Part shown: in pieces, positions 13,701 through 27,500 of the stretch
Numbering within the stretch: the first letter of the stretch is position 1
How the letters are laid out: each line of letters starts with the position of its first letter
DNA from: Gigaspora margarita
Lineage: Eukaryota; Glomeromycota; Glomeromycetes; Diversisporales; Gigasporaceae
Direction of reading: 5' to 3'
NCBI GenBank assembly: GCA_009809945.1
Contig: WTPW01002485.1
Coordinates: forward strand, 3,478 to 67,477
Length of the DNA: 64,000 nt
The notes under the pieces: model-generated
The model's input: the letters and a program-made list of their open reading frames with translations, nothing else
Told to the model about the DNA's origin: nothing
Databases searched by the model: none
Translations under genes and position numbers: made by a program

Positions 13701-16700
13701 TCCCAACTCTTGTCTCCTATGTGTTGACTTCTCAATAAAGTTCTTACATTTAGCGGGACTTTAGTTTTATCTCGGTACAAGGCGCAAACAGAATCCGGTG
13801 TTTGAGATAAGAAAAATACCAATAAGTGATTTGAATCATCCCATTGCACTATCGTACCCAATCTTGTATCTTCATCGGTTGAAGTCGACTCTAGTTGCGC
13901 TGCCTTTGTTTTTATTGATCTTGTGGCGAAATCCTTGGAGACATCAATCAAAGTACTTACTAAAGTTGATCTTATATTTGTATCCTTTATCATTAATTTC
14001 AAATTTTCGCACTCAAAAAATGAGCTTGAAGACAATCGAACCAATTGATCCGCCAATACATTTACGAAAATTTCTACAAATCTAAATGATGAAATATCAT
14101 CTGTATTTTTATTTTTAAATAGATATTTTTCAATAAGTGGTCGACATTGTTCAGATGATAATGGTATGAGCGATGTATCACTATTTGTGACATGAAACAC
14201 AATATCCTTATTATCAATTTCATCAGTGTCATATGCGAGTAAGTAACGACATACAACTTGCATAGGACTATTAATCTCTTGTGATGCCATGAGCTTCCCT
14301 ATATCCCACGTAAGATGCATGCTATTAAGGCATCCAACCATTGGCAAAGAATTAAGTAAATGTTGGTTGACTGTTGATGCCACTTCAATAAATATAATAG
14401 TATCTGGAAGATAAGCTATGTCCATATTATTTGACACTACTCCCAACGTCAACAATTCAAATAAAAACATATTAACATCCACCGGATGATCAGCTGATAC
14501 AATATTTATATGTAAACTTTCAACAGGTCGAATCTTAAATTCCTTGAATCGATGAACAAGTGTTCCAAAATCTACACTATCGCTGATAAGAAAACTCCTG
14601 GGAACCTTTCTATAGGCAAAACTACTTTGTCTAATATACTCGGATTTACCTTGACCTGACAAATCAGATGATAAACACAAAACATTATCAGGACGTAATT
14701 CACGATAAATCACCTTCATGGCTTCAATTCCAAGTCCATTTGTCGCATAAACATCTTGTGAGAATTGATCCAAAATATGATGATGCATTCCGGTTTCACG
14801 ACAACAGATAAGCGCTAAATGATAATTAGTTTGCTCTTTGCGCATCGATCGGATATTGTTAACAAGATTATACTGCAGTTCAAAGTCTAGTAACTCTAGA
14901 TTCGCAATACAAAACAGGTATCTATCGTACCCATTGCTAGCGGCAAAGAAGCATCGCTTGATGAAAATTGCGAGTTCTTCCATAGTTGTTGAGGATGTAC
15001 AAATTAGTAATTGCCATGGCTGAGGATATGTTCTAATAATAATAATCATTATAATAAAAATAATAATAATAATAATAATAAAATCAATATTAAAATGTTG
15101 CAATAATTTTCAATTGAATATTTCAAAGATAAAACACACAAACTTACCCATGATTGACATATAAACTCATGATAATATTTGGAACAAGGTTTTTATCACT
15201 ACAAGCAGCAACAAATAACTTTCCTCGATACACAACATCCGACATAATACGCCCACCCTTGTCTTTAACATAACGCTTTTTTTTAGGTACACTTTCAAAA
15301 ATGGTTTGTAATTTAGTTCCAATTTGACAAAGAATTTGATAATAATTTTGTTTGTCATTTGAGATAATAAGTTCTGCAGAACGTGGTGGCAACATGGCTT
15401 CGTTGTTAACAAACCGTATAAGTGTATTACATTCTTCATTGTTAAGAATTTGTTCTACGTTATTTGGATCATCCTTATTCGTGAAATAATCATAAAAGGC
15501 CAAGATGTGACGTGCGGGAAAGAAGGTCAAATAGTAATATTTTTCTTGTGCTTTATTTACCATATTTTCCCTGTAATATATATAGGAAATTTGTTAAGTA
15601 TTAAACTTAATTAACTTAATTAATGCTATTTATCACAATATACTGTATCCTGTCGCAAATAACACCTCTTTGTAGACCATTTACCGAATTTCCGCGTAAT
15701 AACGCGTAATAACGCGCAGATACGCGTTATTTTGACACCTGTGCGAACGCATATCCGATTTAATTAGGTTCAGGTGCAGAATAATATGATTTTGAGACGG
15801 CACATGGGCGTTATTTGAGTCAAATATACAATTTTCAAAAAAGTGGAAATATCAAAATAACGCCCGTACGGTAGCCCTTTAATAACATAAGAATACTTTG
15901 TTTAAGGCAGTTTTTTGTCAATAAAGATCATTTTCTTGGGTGTTAATACACGTAGGATACAGTAAATTTTACATAAGAAAACATTACCATTGCTTCAGAT
16001 CTTCTTTTAATTCTTGTTCCAATTTTTGCAAAATTTCAGTTCCTTTTGCATCTCTACTAAATTCTCTATACCCAAAATGTCCCATTTGAATTAATTTTGA
16101 TGCAACATTTATAATCTCATTTGCCAAATCAACCTGTATTACAAATTCATCCATCACATTCTTTGCTACATCATCTTCACCGTGAATCGCAGTTAAATCA
16201 ACTGCAGTTCCAGGTTTGGAGATTAAAAGAGCTCTTCCACGTAAATCATGCAAATCATTCAAGCTATACGGTTTAGACTCGGTAGTAGATGGATAAGTTA
16301 ACATTACAGAACATTTATCATCTTTACTTACTCGTTTAAATGTATATGTTCCTTTCTTCACCGCATTGCGTATCTTTTCTTTGGTCACTTCACCACGATT
16401 TGAAATATTATTATACATATTTTGTAAAGCCATATTACTACTATTACATAATGCTATTTTACTACCCAAAGAAGGATTTGCGTCAGTAATACTTCGTAAT
16501 TCATTTAAAAATTGTTTAAGAGACAAGGAATTAGCATTAAGTAATGGAAGCAAAAATTGTTTAACTTGAATAAGTGATGATACAGTATCTTCTTGAATAA
16601 GACGTTCATCTGAATGATCATCTACACCATTAATCAAATTTTTAATATCATGTTCTGCCACAGATCGAAGAAATATTATAAAGTCACTGGCATCTGATAA

Positions 16701-19700
16701 TTCTTTAATTAATTCCCAACAATTTTCATCAATTACCGAAAGAAAATTATTATAAATGTCAAAAAAATTATTTAATTTTCCTAACCATAAGTAATCTCCT
16801 TTAAATAACATTTGAAATTTGTAAATGAAATCCTCATTCGTCTGAGTTACTTTGAAAATTTTTACAACCTCTGCTAATTGTTTAAGTCTTTCAATTTGTT
16901 TTGGATATTGAGAAAGATGTGTGAGAGTATCAATTAATTTTTGATTTCGTTCCATTTTCATATAATTATCTAAATTATCTATAATATCAAGCTCATGATT
17001 TACGTTTGAAACATTCTTCCATAAAATGCTACCTTGAGAGCATTTAAGTTCCTCCCACTTTATATATTCTCGACAGAACTTTTTATATTTCTCAAATACT
17101 TGTGGAATCAAGGTTAGTGCAATTACTTCTACCGTCAAGTCTTCTTCTTTAACTTCTTGCATGTTGATCTCAAAAATGTTACGAAAAGTTTGAGATTTTG
17201 ATGTTTTATATACATTTTCTGCAGCATCTCTGGTTTTCTTGTGATAATCCCAATGATTAGGTATTTGTGATTCTTTGAGAGTAATATTTCGCAATTGTTT
17301 TGTACGAGAATTCATATCATCAAGATATTGTTGAACATCTTTGACTTTTCCAATTGGACAAAATTGTGTGTAAAAAATTCGAAGTTGATCCAATATTAAT
17401 TCATAACTTTCACATTGTATACGAAGTTTACGTATACTATCTTTACTCAATATAAAAGAATTTGAATCTGTTTTAGCAGAATCAAAAAATTGATATAACT
17501 TTTCATCATCATATTGTAAAAGTTCTTGCAAGGACCAAATAGAAATGGATTCATTTTTGATAACATCAGAAAATTTCAATATTATATCTTTAACTTGAAT
17601 TATATATTGATGTTTATTCAATCGTTCAACATAACCAGTCGCATGAAGAAGTAATATCCAAAACTTTGCAGAACGAAGTAGGTGAATTACTGTAGAGACT
17701 ATATTGTCATACGAAATCGGATAATTTGTTTGTAATCTCTCCATTATATAACATATAATTTCTTCGTTTAATCTGTACAAAAAGGAAATAACCAATAAAT
17801 AAATAAATAAATAAATAAATCAATAAATCAATAAATTAGTAAAGCATACAGCATATAGGAATATTTCCATGCAAGTAGTACTTACTCATGAGGTATATTA
17901 AGAATCTTTGAATTACAACCACAAATATATTGCATTTTTATTAAAAGATTGTCATCTGCGTCTTTAACAGTAATTTTTAATATGGATTTGACCATTTCAC
18001 CAAAACGTTTGTAAATATTGGGATCCGTTTTAATAACCAGAGAAGTTGCTTTTAAAATTTGATTTTCTGAACATTGTTTGACACGATCTACGGCAATATT
18101 AATTAATTGTGTAAAAATATTTTGATGATTTCCAATAATTGGATAAATTTGAGATAAATTATCAAAAACAGAATAAGCAAAATTTCGATCATCAAAGGGA
18201 TCTTTTGATGTATCATCATTAAAATGATCTAAAAATTGTTGATACCATTGATTACATATTTCAAGAACTAATTCTGATATTTCATCCTCTACATCATCAA
18301 ATTTAAACCAAAATTGAAGAAGTTTCGGAAATATCATTAATAAATTCCCCTTTGATGATAATGAAACTTGACGAAGTGCTTCAAGAAAATCTTCTTTAGC
18401 CCAATTAATTTGAGGATTTAATAAAATATTTTGAATTGAATTTGAATTTTGTTTATTCCATTCATGATATGTATGACCTAATAATTGTATAGTCCTTTTA
18501 CGGAATGCTTCAGCAACTTCGTTTCGAAGGTCAATAGGTACTTTATCAAGACATTTCAATAAGCCCGATGCATCACCGGTTGATATAATCGCCTGAACAC
18601 GAGCAAGAAAATGTTTGCGAAGAAGTTCATCCCTTTCTGGAGTATGATCAATAATATCCACCCAAACGTTTAAGAGTTGATCGATATTATAACATATACG
18701 GATCAACCACTGTAATGTAATAAAATAAATAAAAATAAATAAAATAAATAAAAGAGAAAAGGTTATTTTATATATATATATATATAATTTATTAAAAATT
18801 ATTGATATTTCGATTTAAAATCTTACTTCAGCTATCCTAGCATACGCTTTATTATTTTCAATATTATTAATATGTGGCACAACTTGTTTGGAAAAACTCT
18901 TGATGAACTTTTGCATGACTTCTTCATTATTATACCTCAAATCCGTCAAAGCATCTATAAACGAATAATTTGGATCAACCGTATGAGCAAAGGCAAACAT
19001 TTTAAGCCAATCAGATGAACCGTTCAGGGCATTATGTCGAACTAATGCAGAGATAGCTGCTAAAAGTGCCTCATGAGCGTCTTCGGGTATACTATCAGGT
19101 TGATATTTTTCAAGACATTCAATGAATGGAGCTGAAGGGAAAATCTTACGTAAAGAATAATAATTGGCAAATGAATGTGATTGACGATCTTGAATATAAT
19201 AACCCAAAAGAACACATAGGAAAATACGTTTTTCTTTTGATTTTGTTTCCTGAAGACACTCTTCAATAAATGAAATACTAGTGTGAGCCATAGTTAACAT
19301 ATGAAATTTATTCAAGATATCTTGAAGTTCTAAAATTTTTTCCTTGATATTTTCAGAGGTAAGTGATTGATAGATAAACTCTAAAAATACAAAATCTCGA
19401 ACGTCTCTGATATCTCTGATGGAACATCTACTACCATCAATTGTTATATCATCCACTATATCAAACTGATTACCACCTTTGATTTCTAAGAAACGAAAGT
19501 CATTTCCGGATTCTGAATAGAGATCAAACTCTTTGGTTTTTTTTCGAGGAACATAAACAGCGTACCTATATCTAATACCTTCATCAAAAGCGGAAATTGG
19601 TATTGATACAAGTTCCGATATCCAATATGTTGGGTTATGATACCGATATGGTTGTTGAAGATGAATAATTGGTTCCTTCCATTTTCCTAATTCTTTAATA

Positions 19701-20230
19701 TTGCCTACTATGACAGGATCACCTTTAAATTCTATAGAATAGGGAAGATGAACATGAAATACAACTTTGACAGTATCAGACGAATCATTATCACGCCAAG
19801 AAGAAGGTAAAAATTGTTTTAATATATTAAATCTTTTTCTAGTTTGAGTTTGATTTGACCCTTCTGCAGAAGTACCATTACTACGCTCGGAGCTTTGAGT
19901 TCGATTATTCTGAACAAATTTTGATCCATCGGTATTATTACTTACATTTTCATCGACAATAAATTCAGGATTTTTTCCTTTCTCAATGTTGTTTAATTCA
20001 TTATTGTCCCTATCTTTATCGATACCTTTATTGATAACTTCAAGTACATCGTTAAAATTCAAATCATTGCCTATTCCGTTAAATTCACCATTATCAAACA
20101 AGCTAGATTGTTGGTTACTGAAATTTTCGTTGTCGATTTCATCATTTTCATTAGATTCTTGTAAAAAATTTAATGCTAAATTATTACTTTCATCGTTTGA
20201 GCCTAAATGATCACGTTGTGTAGATTCCAT
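4777..20230 (-). CDS. RNF213 (mysterin)-like giant AAA+ E3 ubiquitin ligase, 15 exons, 4627 aa
   Basis: Exons on the minus strand: 20230-18827, 18709-17886, 17772-15988, 15570-15148, 15032-13505, 13434-12485, 12396-12309, 12215-11923, 11839-11305, 11229-11069, 10999-9953, 9869-7465, 7376-7352, 7272-4980, 4899-4777. All introns are GT-AG, all phases fit, and the sum is 4628 codons with a TGA stop. The start is the only in-frame ATG in the open stretch before exon 1 ends. Domains seen: acidic, Asn/Ser-rich N-terminus (1-150); CBM20-like fold (about 154-265); AAA module with Walker A GEAGCGKTS (1982-1990), Walker B WLFFDE (to 2039) and sensor Asn in FAACNPYR; second AAA with GAPGSSKS (2302-2309), LLDEVGLAE (D2378/E2379) and SNWRLD; LNRFEKQ motif; RZ-type finger (about 3824-3854); C-terminal domain of about 770 residues. 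Known RNF213 is about 5200 residues, hydrolyses ATP and ubiquitylates proteins and bacterial lipopolysaccharide. No RING cysteine pattern is visible. Substrate in this organism is unknown. Family call is firm; exact splice borders are hand-made. Confidence 0.9.
15643..15962. mobile_element. TA-flanked TIR MITE inside intron 3 of the RNF213-like gene
   Basis: Both ends carry the inverted repeat CTGTATCCT and are flanked by TA (15641-15642 and 15963-15964), the TSD of the Tc1/mariner/pogo group. The element is 320 bp with no coding capacity and holds several copies of the word AACGCG or its relatives. Intron 3 (15987-15571) is 417 nt whereas all other introns of the gene are 69-117 nt; removing the element and one TA leaves 95 nt, so it is a later insertion that splicing tolerates. 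Confidence 0.8.
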
Positions 20231-21451
20231 TTCAATAAAATTATATCTATAATCTGAATTAGCAATTTGGTAAATTATTATATTTATATATATATATTTA
20301 ATTAAAATAATAATTTTGAAAAACTGGCCTATCACCAAATTTGTTCGGAGATTACGGAGTTTCAATTGGTGCTGTGATCATTAAATTATTTATAGTTTTC
20401 AGCTAGTCTTTGTTTAGTTTCCCGGTCGCACGTACAGTATATATATGTATATAGGAGTTAAAATAATCGGCAATTTCCGTAACTTTTAAGTAAATCCACT
20501 CTATCCATTCTCTACAAATTTGTATGAACATTTTTAGCTACATTGTTTTTTTGCTTTTTTTTGTTAAAAAATAAAGTTTTGAATTTTTCTAAAATATCCC
20601 TTTTTTTTTTTTTTTATAAAAGTTTAGTAATTTTCTTTATATAATTGACTTTTACCATATAATAAAAATCCTGCATTTGTTATAATTATCAGCCTACAAC
20701 ATTACGTCATTATTACTCAAAGTCAAACTAAATTATATTAAACTGATACACTTTGAGAATGTATAAGTATAGGGTCCATGACACTAACTATTTTAGAAGT
20801 GAAGTCAAAACTATCAGCGTTAAAAACGTAACCACATAATTGTAAATTATTTAATATATTAATATTTAAGACTGATAGTTTACAGAAAATATCACGCCAC
20901 CATTAAAGTTCCGGAAGACTCGAAATTGATCACATTTCATTCACAAATATATAGAACTGAAACTGTAAAAAATAAATATCCAATTTTCATTATAAAATAA
21001 ATTTAGTACTCACATATTTGTAAAAATAATGATAATAATGGTCCGTAACGTAGCGGAGAACGTTTCTACTCCGATTTACGCTATGCTACGTCCGTTAAAT
21101 ATACCTTATTCAGGTCTTGATAATGCGGCATATTTTTAAATGTGAGCTTATAAGTGATCGTGCTTATCGTTATATGGATTTTTCTATTTTTATCGTAAGC
21201 GGTTTTAAAATAGGTGTAATAAACGTGCTCATAGAGAATTTTATACGGTTTGCTTATAATGGAGAGGTTTTGCACTGTAATATACTCATTTCGGGCACTT
21301 ATCAAATCATTTAATTTGGTTGTCCATTGAAAAAAGTTCGAATTGAGCTCAACGGTTAGGTGGTTTTGTTAAAATCCTCCGTTGGTTTCATTGCCAACTG
21401 TCTTGTGATAATAATCCACTTTTCATCCTACTTGTTTCATCCTGTCATTAT
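20231..21451. other. AT-rich region upstream of the RNF213-like gene; no gene seen
   Basis: This stretch must hold the promoter of the minus-strand gene starting at 20230, but I cannot name specific elements. Two small overlapping frames (21081-21314 on both strands) have no recognisable content. Confidence 0.5.
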
Positions 21452-21564
21452 TAGGGTTGTTAATGGAGTACTCGAGCATTAAAAAACATATAACCACTTC
21501 TGGAGTGCTCCGGAGTGGGTCATATGTTTTAATTTTTGACTGGAGTGCTCCATTAACAACCCTA
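21452..21564. mobile_element. 113-bp hAT-type MITE
   Basis: TIR TAGGGTTGTTAATGGAGT at the left and its complement at the right, with the exact 8-bp TSD GTCATTAT at 21444-21451 and 21565-21572. The whole element is nearly palindromic (GGAGTGCTCC words inside). Non-coding. Confidence 0.85.
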
Positions 21565-21572
21565 GTCATTAT

Positions 21573-23357
21573 ACCAAGAAATGTTATTTTTCACAGTGTG
21601 TTGTATATTGCTGTATTGAATCTGAATTGAATAGATAAAGGGGATTTCAGCTTAATAATAAAGGGAGACGTTAATCTGATCTAAAAATTTAACACTTTTA
21701 CAATGTATTGAAAAAAACAATTAATTTTAACCAATTACAACTTTTTTTTAAAACTGTTCCCAAACACTTCTCTCAATGTGATTGGGAAACGCTCAAGCAT
21801 TACGATCAATACAAAAATAGTGCTTAATACTTGAGCTATCTCTATTAACTAAGATCCAAAAACAAAATATGGTACTTAGAACTTTGGCACCGACCTTTTT
21901 ATCAATTCTACAAATAGCTTTGTATCACAACAGCTAATTTTGACCTGAATTAAGCTTAATTCGGGCCAGATTCGAAATAACGCCCATGCCGAGATTTTAC
22001 GGTACACCACTTTATATAAATCCTTTAATGAACAGTTATGACATATAAAAAGGTAAAATAAAGATTTGTAAAAAGTAGTATACAATATTAGCATAATTCA
22101 CGTCACAACCAATGCTTAAACCCAAAAAAATTTTGTTATCTGATCTAGATTGATAACGCGTCTAACCCATTAGACATAAAAATTTTTATAATAATGTTTC
22201 TTAACCTGAAGGTTTTGGTATTTTATAAATTCCTTATATTTTTAAAAGAGTCGTAACCTTATCAGTTATATTGGTAATAAATTTTAGCTGTAAAATTTTT
22301 GACTTAAATATTAATTGTAATAAATTGTTTTAGCTTATTGGATTATTTGGCAAAGTTATTAAAAAAAAATTTACTTAAAAATAATAGTTAATTATTATAT
22401 ACTAATAAAAAAAAAGTTAATTAATATTTAAGCTAAGTTTAACTAAAACAGTTTGATTAATTTGACTAGTATATATATTATTTTTGGTATTAAGATAACC
22501 TTTTTAATCAATAGATTCTATTGCTTATTATGTAAAAATCATTAGTTATAAATGACTAATTTATTTTGTAACGGTTGATTTGGGAGAGCGATAAAACAAT
22601 ATAGACAATAGTGCCAATTTAAACTCCAACCTATTACGGGTAGATGGAATAAAGCGATAATAAAAAGGAGAGTTTATATAATGGTAAAGGTTTAATGAAG
22701 CGAAACGATACTATGATGTAAAGATGATATGGGATGGCTAATAATGTGTGATATCGGTGATGGGGTATTGGTTAATTATCAAGGTAATTTCGACACGAAG
22801 TTCAAAGGTTAACGGGAGTCGCGTGAACAATTTAAAAGAATTAACAAAACTCGTAACACAGAATTCGAGTTATAATAAGCCAATACGAAGTTACAAGTCA
22901 ATTCAGTCCGTCGAATTGAGTCTCGCAAGGTTTATTAAGGTTAAAGTCGAATTCAAAAGATAAGGGTTTTACTTTTATTATTATTGCATTTGTAAATTGA
23001 ACGTGGAACTTTTATATTGGACGGAGAACTTATATTATTGAAAAGGGGATGTCGAACTTATTTTTGCTTTATTAAATTTGAAGGTCTTAAATACATTTTA
23101 AGAGCTGTCACGTATTCGTGGAATTTATAACGTATTCGCGATTTTTACCACGTATATGCGAGTGGCGGAAGTATTTGCAGGCTGGAGTATTCGCGTATTC
23201 GCGTTAATTAGCGCGTTTACGCGAACGCGATTTCTAGTTCTAAGCCACCAGGCCACATTTAGATAACCTTACTGTATACATGATTTTAAAAATATTTACA
23301 ACGAATAAAAATATAATAAAAATAATTCGTCACAATATTTAGTATATAACAAGCACA
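21573..23357. other. AT-rich intergenic region, no gene recognised
   Basis: Small open frames on both strands (for example 22748-22963 plus, 71 codons) show no family signal. At 23105-23230 there is a short cluster of CGTATTCGCG-like words. Around 21958 the words AATAACGCCC and GGTAC resemble the intron MITE at 15643, possibly an old fragment. Confidence 0.4.
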
Positions 23358-23522
23358 GAACTTTCATTTGACCCATCTTCGATATCCCGCGATCTAGTGT
23401 TCCAATTTGAATAATTTTAGCACCTTCCGAATCGTCTCAACAAGATGATTCGAATGGCACCAAAACCATCCAAATCGGATCACTAGATCGCAGGGTATCG
23501 AAGATGGATCGAATGAAAGTTC
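23358..23522. repeat. 165-bp imperfect palindrome related to the large palindrome at 31.3-32.0 kb
   Basis: The left half GAACTTTCATT...GATCTAGTG is the reverse complement of the right half CACTAGATC...AATGAAAGTTC. The core word GGTRCCATTCGAATCATC/GTCTC is shared with the hairpin units of the 763-bp palindrome further on, so both belong to one foldback family. Confidence 0.6.
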
Positions 23523-24540
23523 GTGTAAAATTATGAAATCGGAACCTCATAACAGTCCAGTAATGGTAAATGACTTGAAATGACCCAAATGACTCAAATG
23601 ACTGGTGACCAGTCATTGGATCATTTCAAAAACCCGATGACCTGTTATGGTCATTTGAAATTATCTATTAAAAATGTGATTAGTTATTTAATTAATTACT
23701 GTATATAAAATAAGAATAAATGTTAATCTCGCTTCCCGTGATTAGGGTAACTGGCATGCCACCCTTGGGCATGCCATTGTGGCATGCATGTCATGCCATG
23801 TCCATGGCATGCCAAATTTTTAAAACCTATTAGGCATGCCATTATTAGTAAAATTACATTTTAAACTTATTTAAATAATTTGATTGGCTGACAAAAAGTA
23901 AAGTACAGTCAAACTCTATATATACACCTCTTGGAACAGGTATTGCCCTTTTTGGTACGGTACAGTCTTGAGTATTGGGTACGGTACAGTCTATTTCTAA
24001 AATATATATATGTACCTAATTATTTTGTGTACCTAGTAGGTACACAATATAATATATATTAATTTAAAAACTGTACCTCATACAAATAAATATTATCTAG
24101 GTACGGTACAGTTAATGTTTAAATATATACTATATTTATAATTTGTGTACCTTATAAAATATAATTTTTTTGGGTACGGTACGGTACAGTTAATAGTCTT
24201 TAAAAGTATAGTTTAGAATTTATAGAGTATAAATATTAAGATTGTATTTATATAATGTATAAATGATACTATTTTTTAAATATATTTAATATTTTTAATT
24301 TAAAATAATATTTAATAAAAATTTTATATTTTAAATTTAATTAAATTTATTAATATAATTTTATAGTCATATTATTATTGTTAATTATTAATATTAATTA
24401 TTTTAAATTTATAATTTTTAAATATTATATATGTATATTATATAAATTATAGTAGAAATAATTTATAAATTTAAACAATAGCAAAAAAAATAAATTTTGA
24501 TTTTTTATACAAATTTTTATCAGTACAAAATTTTAAGTAT

Positions 24541-27500
24541 TTAGTTAAGCAAATAATAATTTTTATTGTTTAAGAACAAAAACAAACTTTTAATATTAAT
24601 TAAAGACCTAATTTTTTTTGCTTTTTCTTTTAGTTCAATTTCTTTAGCTAATAATTCTAATTTAATTCTTTCATTTTCTAATTTTTGTTTTTCAAGTTCT
24701 ATTAGTGATTCTTGCTTTTTTATTTCAAGTGCAGCTTCTCTTTCTTTAATAGAAATCTCCATTTCCTTTTCTTTTAAAGCAAATTCCCTTTCTTCTTTTG
24801 AAAATACTGGTTTTGAACTTTCAGCATAATTTGAAGACACAACTGTTGTTTTTGCCTTCTTTTTAATAGGTGCAGTTCTTTGAACACCTTTTTGTTTTTT
24901 AATACTAACAACTTTTTTACCTTAATTAATAAAAATTAATAAATTAATTAATTTAATAAATAATTAGTAATTTAAATTAATAATTAAAGAATTGACATAC
25001 TATATAATAAAAATAGAAACTTACCTTTACGCTTATTTGCATTATATTTTCTTTGTGTTAAACTAGTATCTTTATTTGTTTTAGAAATAGAATATTTACT
25101 ATGAATTCCAATTCTTTTATAAGCTAGCAAATCAAAATTCCAACCCCTTTAAAAGTTTTAAAATTAGAATTATATAATTATTTTATATTAAATAAAAAAT
25201 TAATAATACTTACTTTACAATTGCTACTCTAAGTTTTAATTTTGTCCCTTCTCTATTTACAGATGCATGTGCAGATTCAGCAATATTTGTATCAAATGGA
25301 GTAGAGTTCCATAAATCAGTTGGGATTTTTGATATAAGCTTGTATTAATGATGCTAAAATCCAAGGAGTTTTATAAAATGAAATCCAATCTGTTAAAAAT
25401 TATAAAATTTTTAAATTAGTTTAAAATTTATTAATTTTTAAAAATAATGTAATTAATTAACTTACCTTGAATTTTTGGTTCATTTAATTTTTCTAAAGAT
25501 TTAAATAATTGCTGAGTATTTTCTTTGCTAATTTGATTAATTAATTCATTCATTAAACTTTTTGCTTTAGTAGAATATTTGCTATTATGAATATTCCTTA
25601 ATATTGTAAAATAAAATTTTAATTAAATATATTAATAAAAATAATTTAAAATTAATATATAAAGATTAATAAATAATTATTTACCTTTGAAAATGAACTC
25701 TACATGATTTAATAATATATTCTAAATGCTCTTTTCTTTTTTTGAAGGGACAATTGTTTTTAAGGCTTTTCCCAAACCTTTAGCCTAAGCCAAATCTAAA
25801 TCAACAATAATACAACCTAATCCAGTATTATGAATATGTTGAAATTGAACCTTTTTAGATGTTAAAATTTCAACATAATTAAAAAATGAAAGAAACATTT
25901 CTTTATATGCTTCAGCATTAGTTAATGTAGTAAAAATTCTACATAAACATAATGCTAATTTAAAAAAAAAAACAAATTAATAATTAATAATTAAGATTAA
26001 TTAATAAAAAATAAAATATAATTAATAATTAATAAATAAATTTAATTAATAAAAAATAAATATAATCCTACTTGTTGAATATTTTTGGTCATAAACATTA
26101 AATTCTAGCTCATTAATATCTTTATTTGCAACCCTTTTGAAAGAAAGATCAACTTGAAAATAATTATAATCAAAAACTTTGTTTGCTTGAATTTCCATCA
26201 TGCATAAAATTATTAGATGTCCATTCGGAAGAAATGCTAAAAATTATTTATTAATAAATAATTTTTAAAAATATTAAAATTAAAATATAATTTTTATACT
26301 TACATATTTTCTGAATATAATCTTGAAAATTATTTGTATTTTTCCAAAAATCATAAACAATACCAAGTATATCCTGACCAAATGGATATATTTGATGTTG
26401 TGCTTTTTGTACAAGTTTTCTTATTTTGTCAATATTATTTAAAGATACATGTAGTTCAGATAAAAATTGACTTTCAAAAAAAGAAGAAATAATATTTCCT
26501 AATTTAATTTAAAAAACAATTAATTTTTTTAAAAAAATAAGTTTAAATATATTAAATAATAAATAAATAATTCTTACCTGAACAAATATTTCTAACACTA
26601 ATATCAGTTGATCTTTCAGTTTCTTGCTCAATTAATTTTTTCAAAATTGATTGAAGATGTAATGGAATTTTTCCAGGTGGAGGTGGATAATGATTATGAA
26701 CTCCTTTGTAATATAGTATAATAAAAGGGCATGATTTTAAATCATGTGGTTCATATTTAATAAATTTTACTCTACATTCAAGCCTTTTTAATTTTAATTT
26801 TGTTGCTTTATGCTGATAAATATGTTCATGAGCTTAAAAAATAAATAAAATTAATAATATAATTAAATCTTAAAACAAATAATTAAAATATAAAATTTAA
26901 ATTAAAATTATTCATACGGCATTGATTTTTATTTGAAGAAGCAGAAAATATAGTATTGCATTTTGAATCATCCTAAAATAAAAAATAGTTAATAATTTAA
27001 TTTAATATAATTATTATAAAATATAGTTTTCAATTTACCTCATATGTTGATAAAGTTCCATTATTTTCAAATAAATCTTTTAATAATTCAATATTACAGC
27101 CTGGTCAAATTTTTTGTACTCTATGATTTTTTTCACCTGGATGCCAATGATTACACCCAATAAAGGGTTTTATAATTTCCATTTCACCTCTTGAAGAACT
27201 TTTTTGAATAATATATTCTTCATTGGAAGTAGTTTCATTTTGACTTTCATTTCTCAAAATATTATAATACTGAATAATTGGATTTCCTTTGCATGTATAA
27301 TTTTTATAAGGGCAATTAGATTTAATTGTTGCAAGATATTCTCTATAAATAAATATTAAACTAATAAATAAAATATTATAATTAAATTTTAAAAAATATT
27401 AAATAAAATTTAAAGTTTATTACCCAATTGTATTAATTTTAATTTGATCTTGTTCATTTATCAAATTATCATCATTATGAAGAATTAAATCAGTATCAGG

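Noticed and set aside
11281-15563. Separate genes for each long minus-strand frame between 4968 and 20365
   Set aside because: Consistent GT-AG junctions and phases link them into one RNF213-like gene; Walker A of the first AAA module is only completed by splicing.
24541-24840. Stand-alone 99-residue coiled-coil gene
   Set aside because: It is best explained as the C-terminal exon of the decayed MULE transposase.
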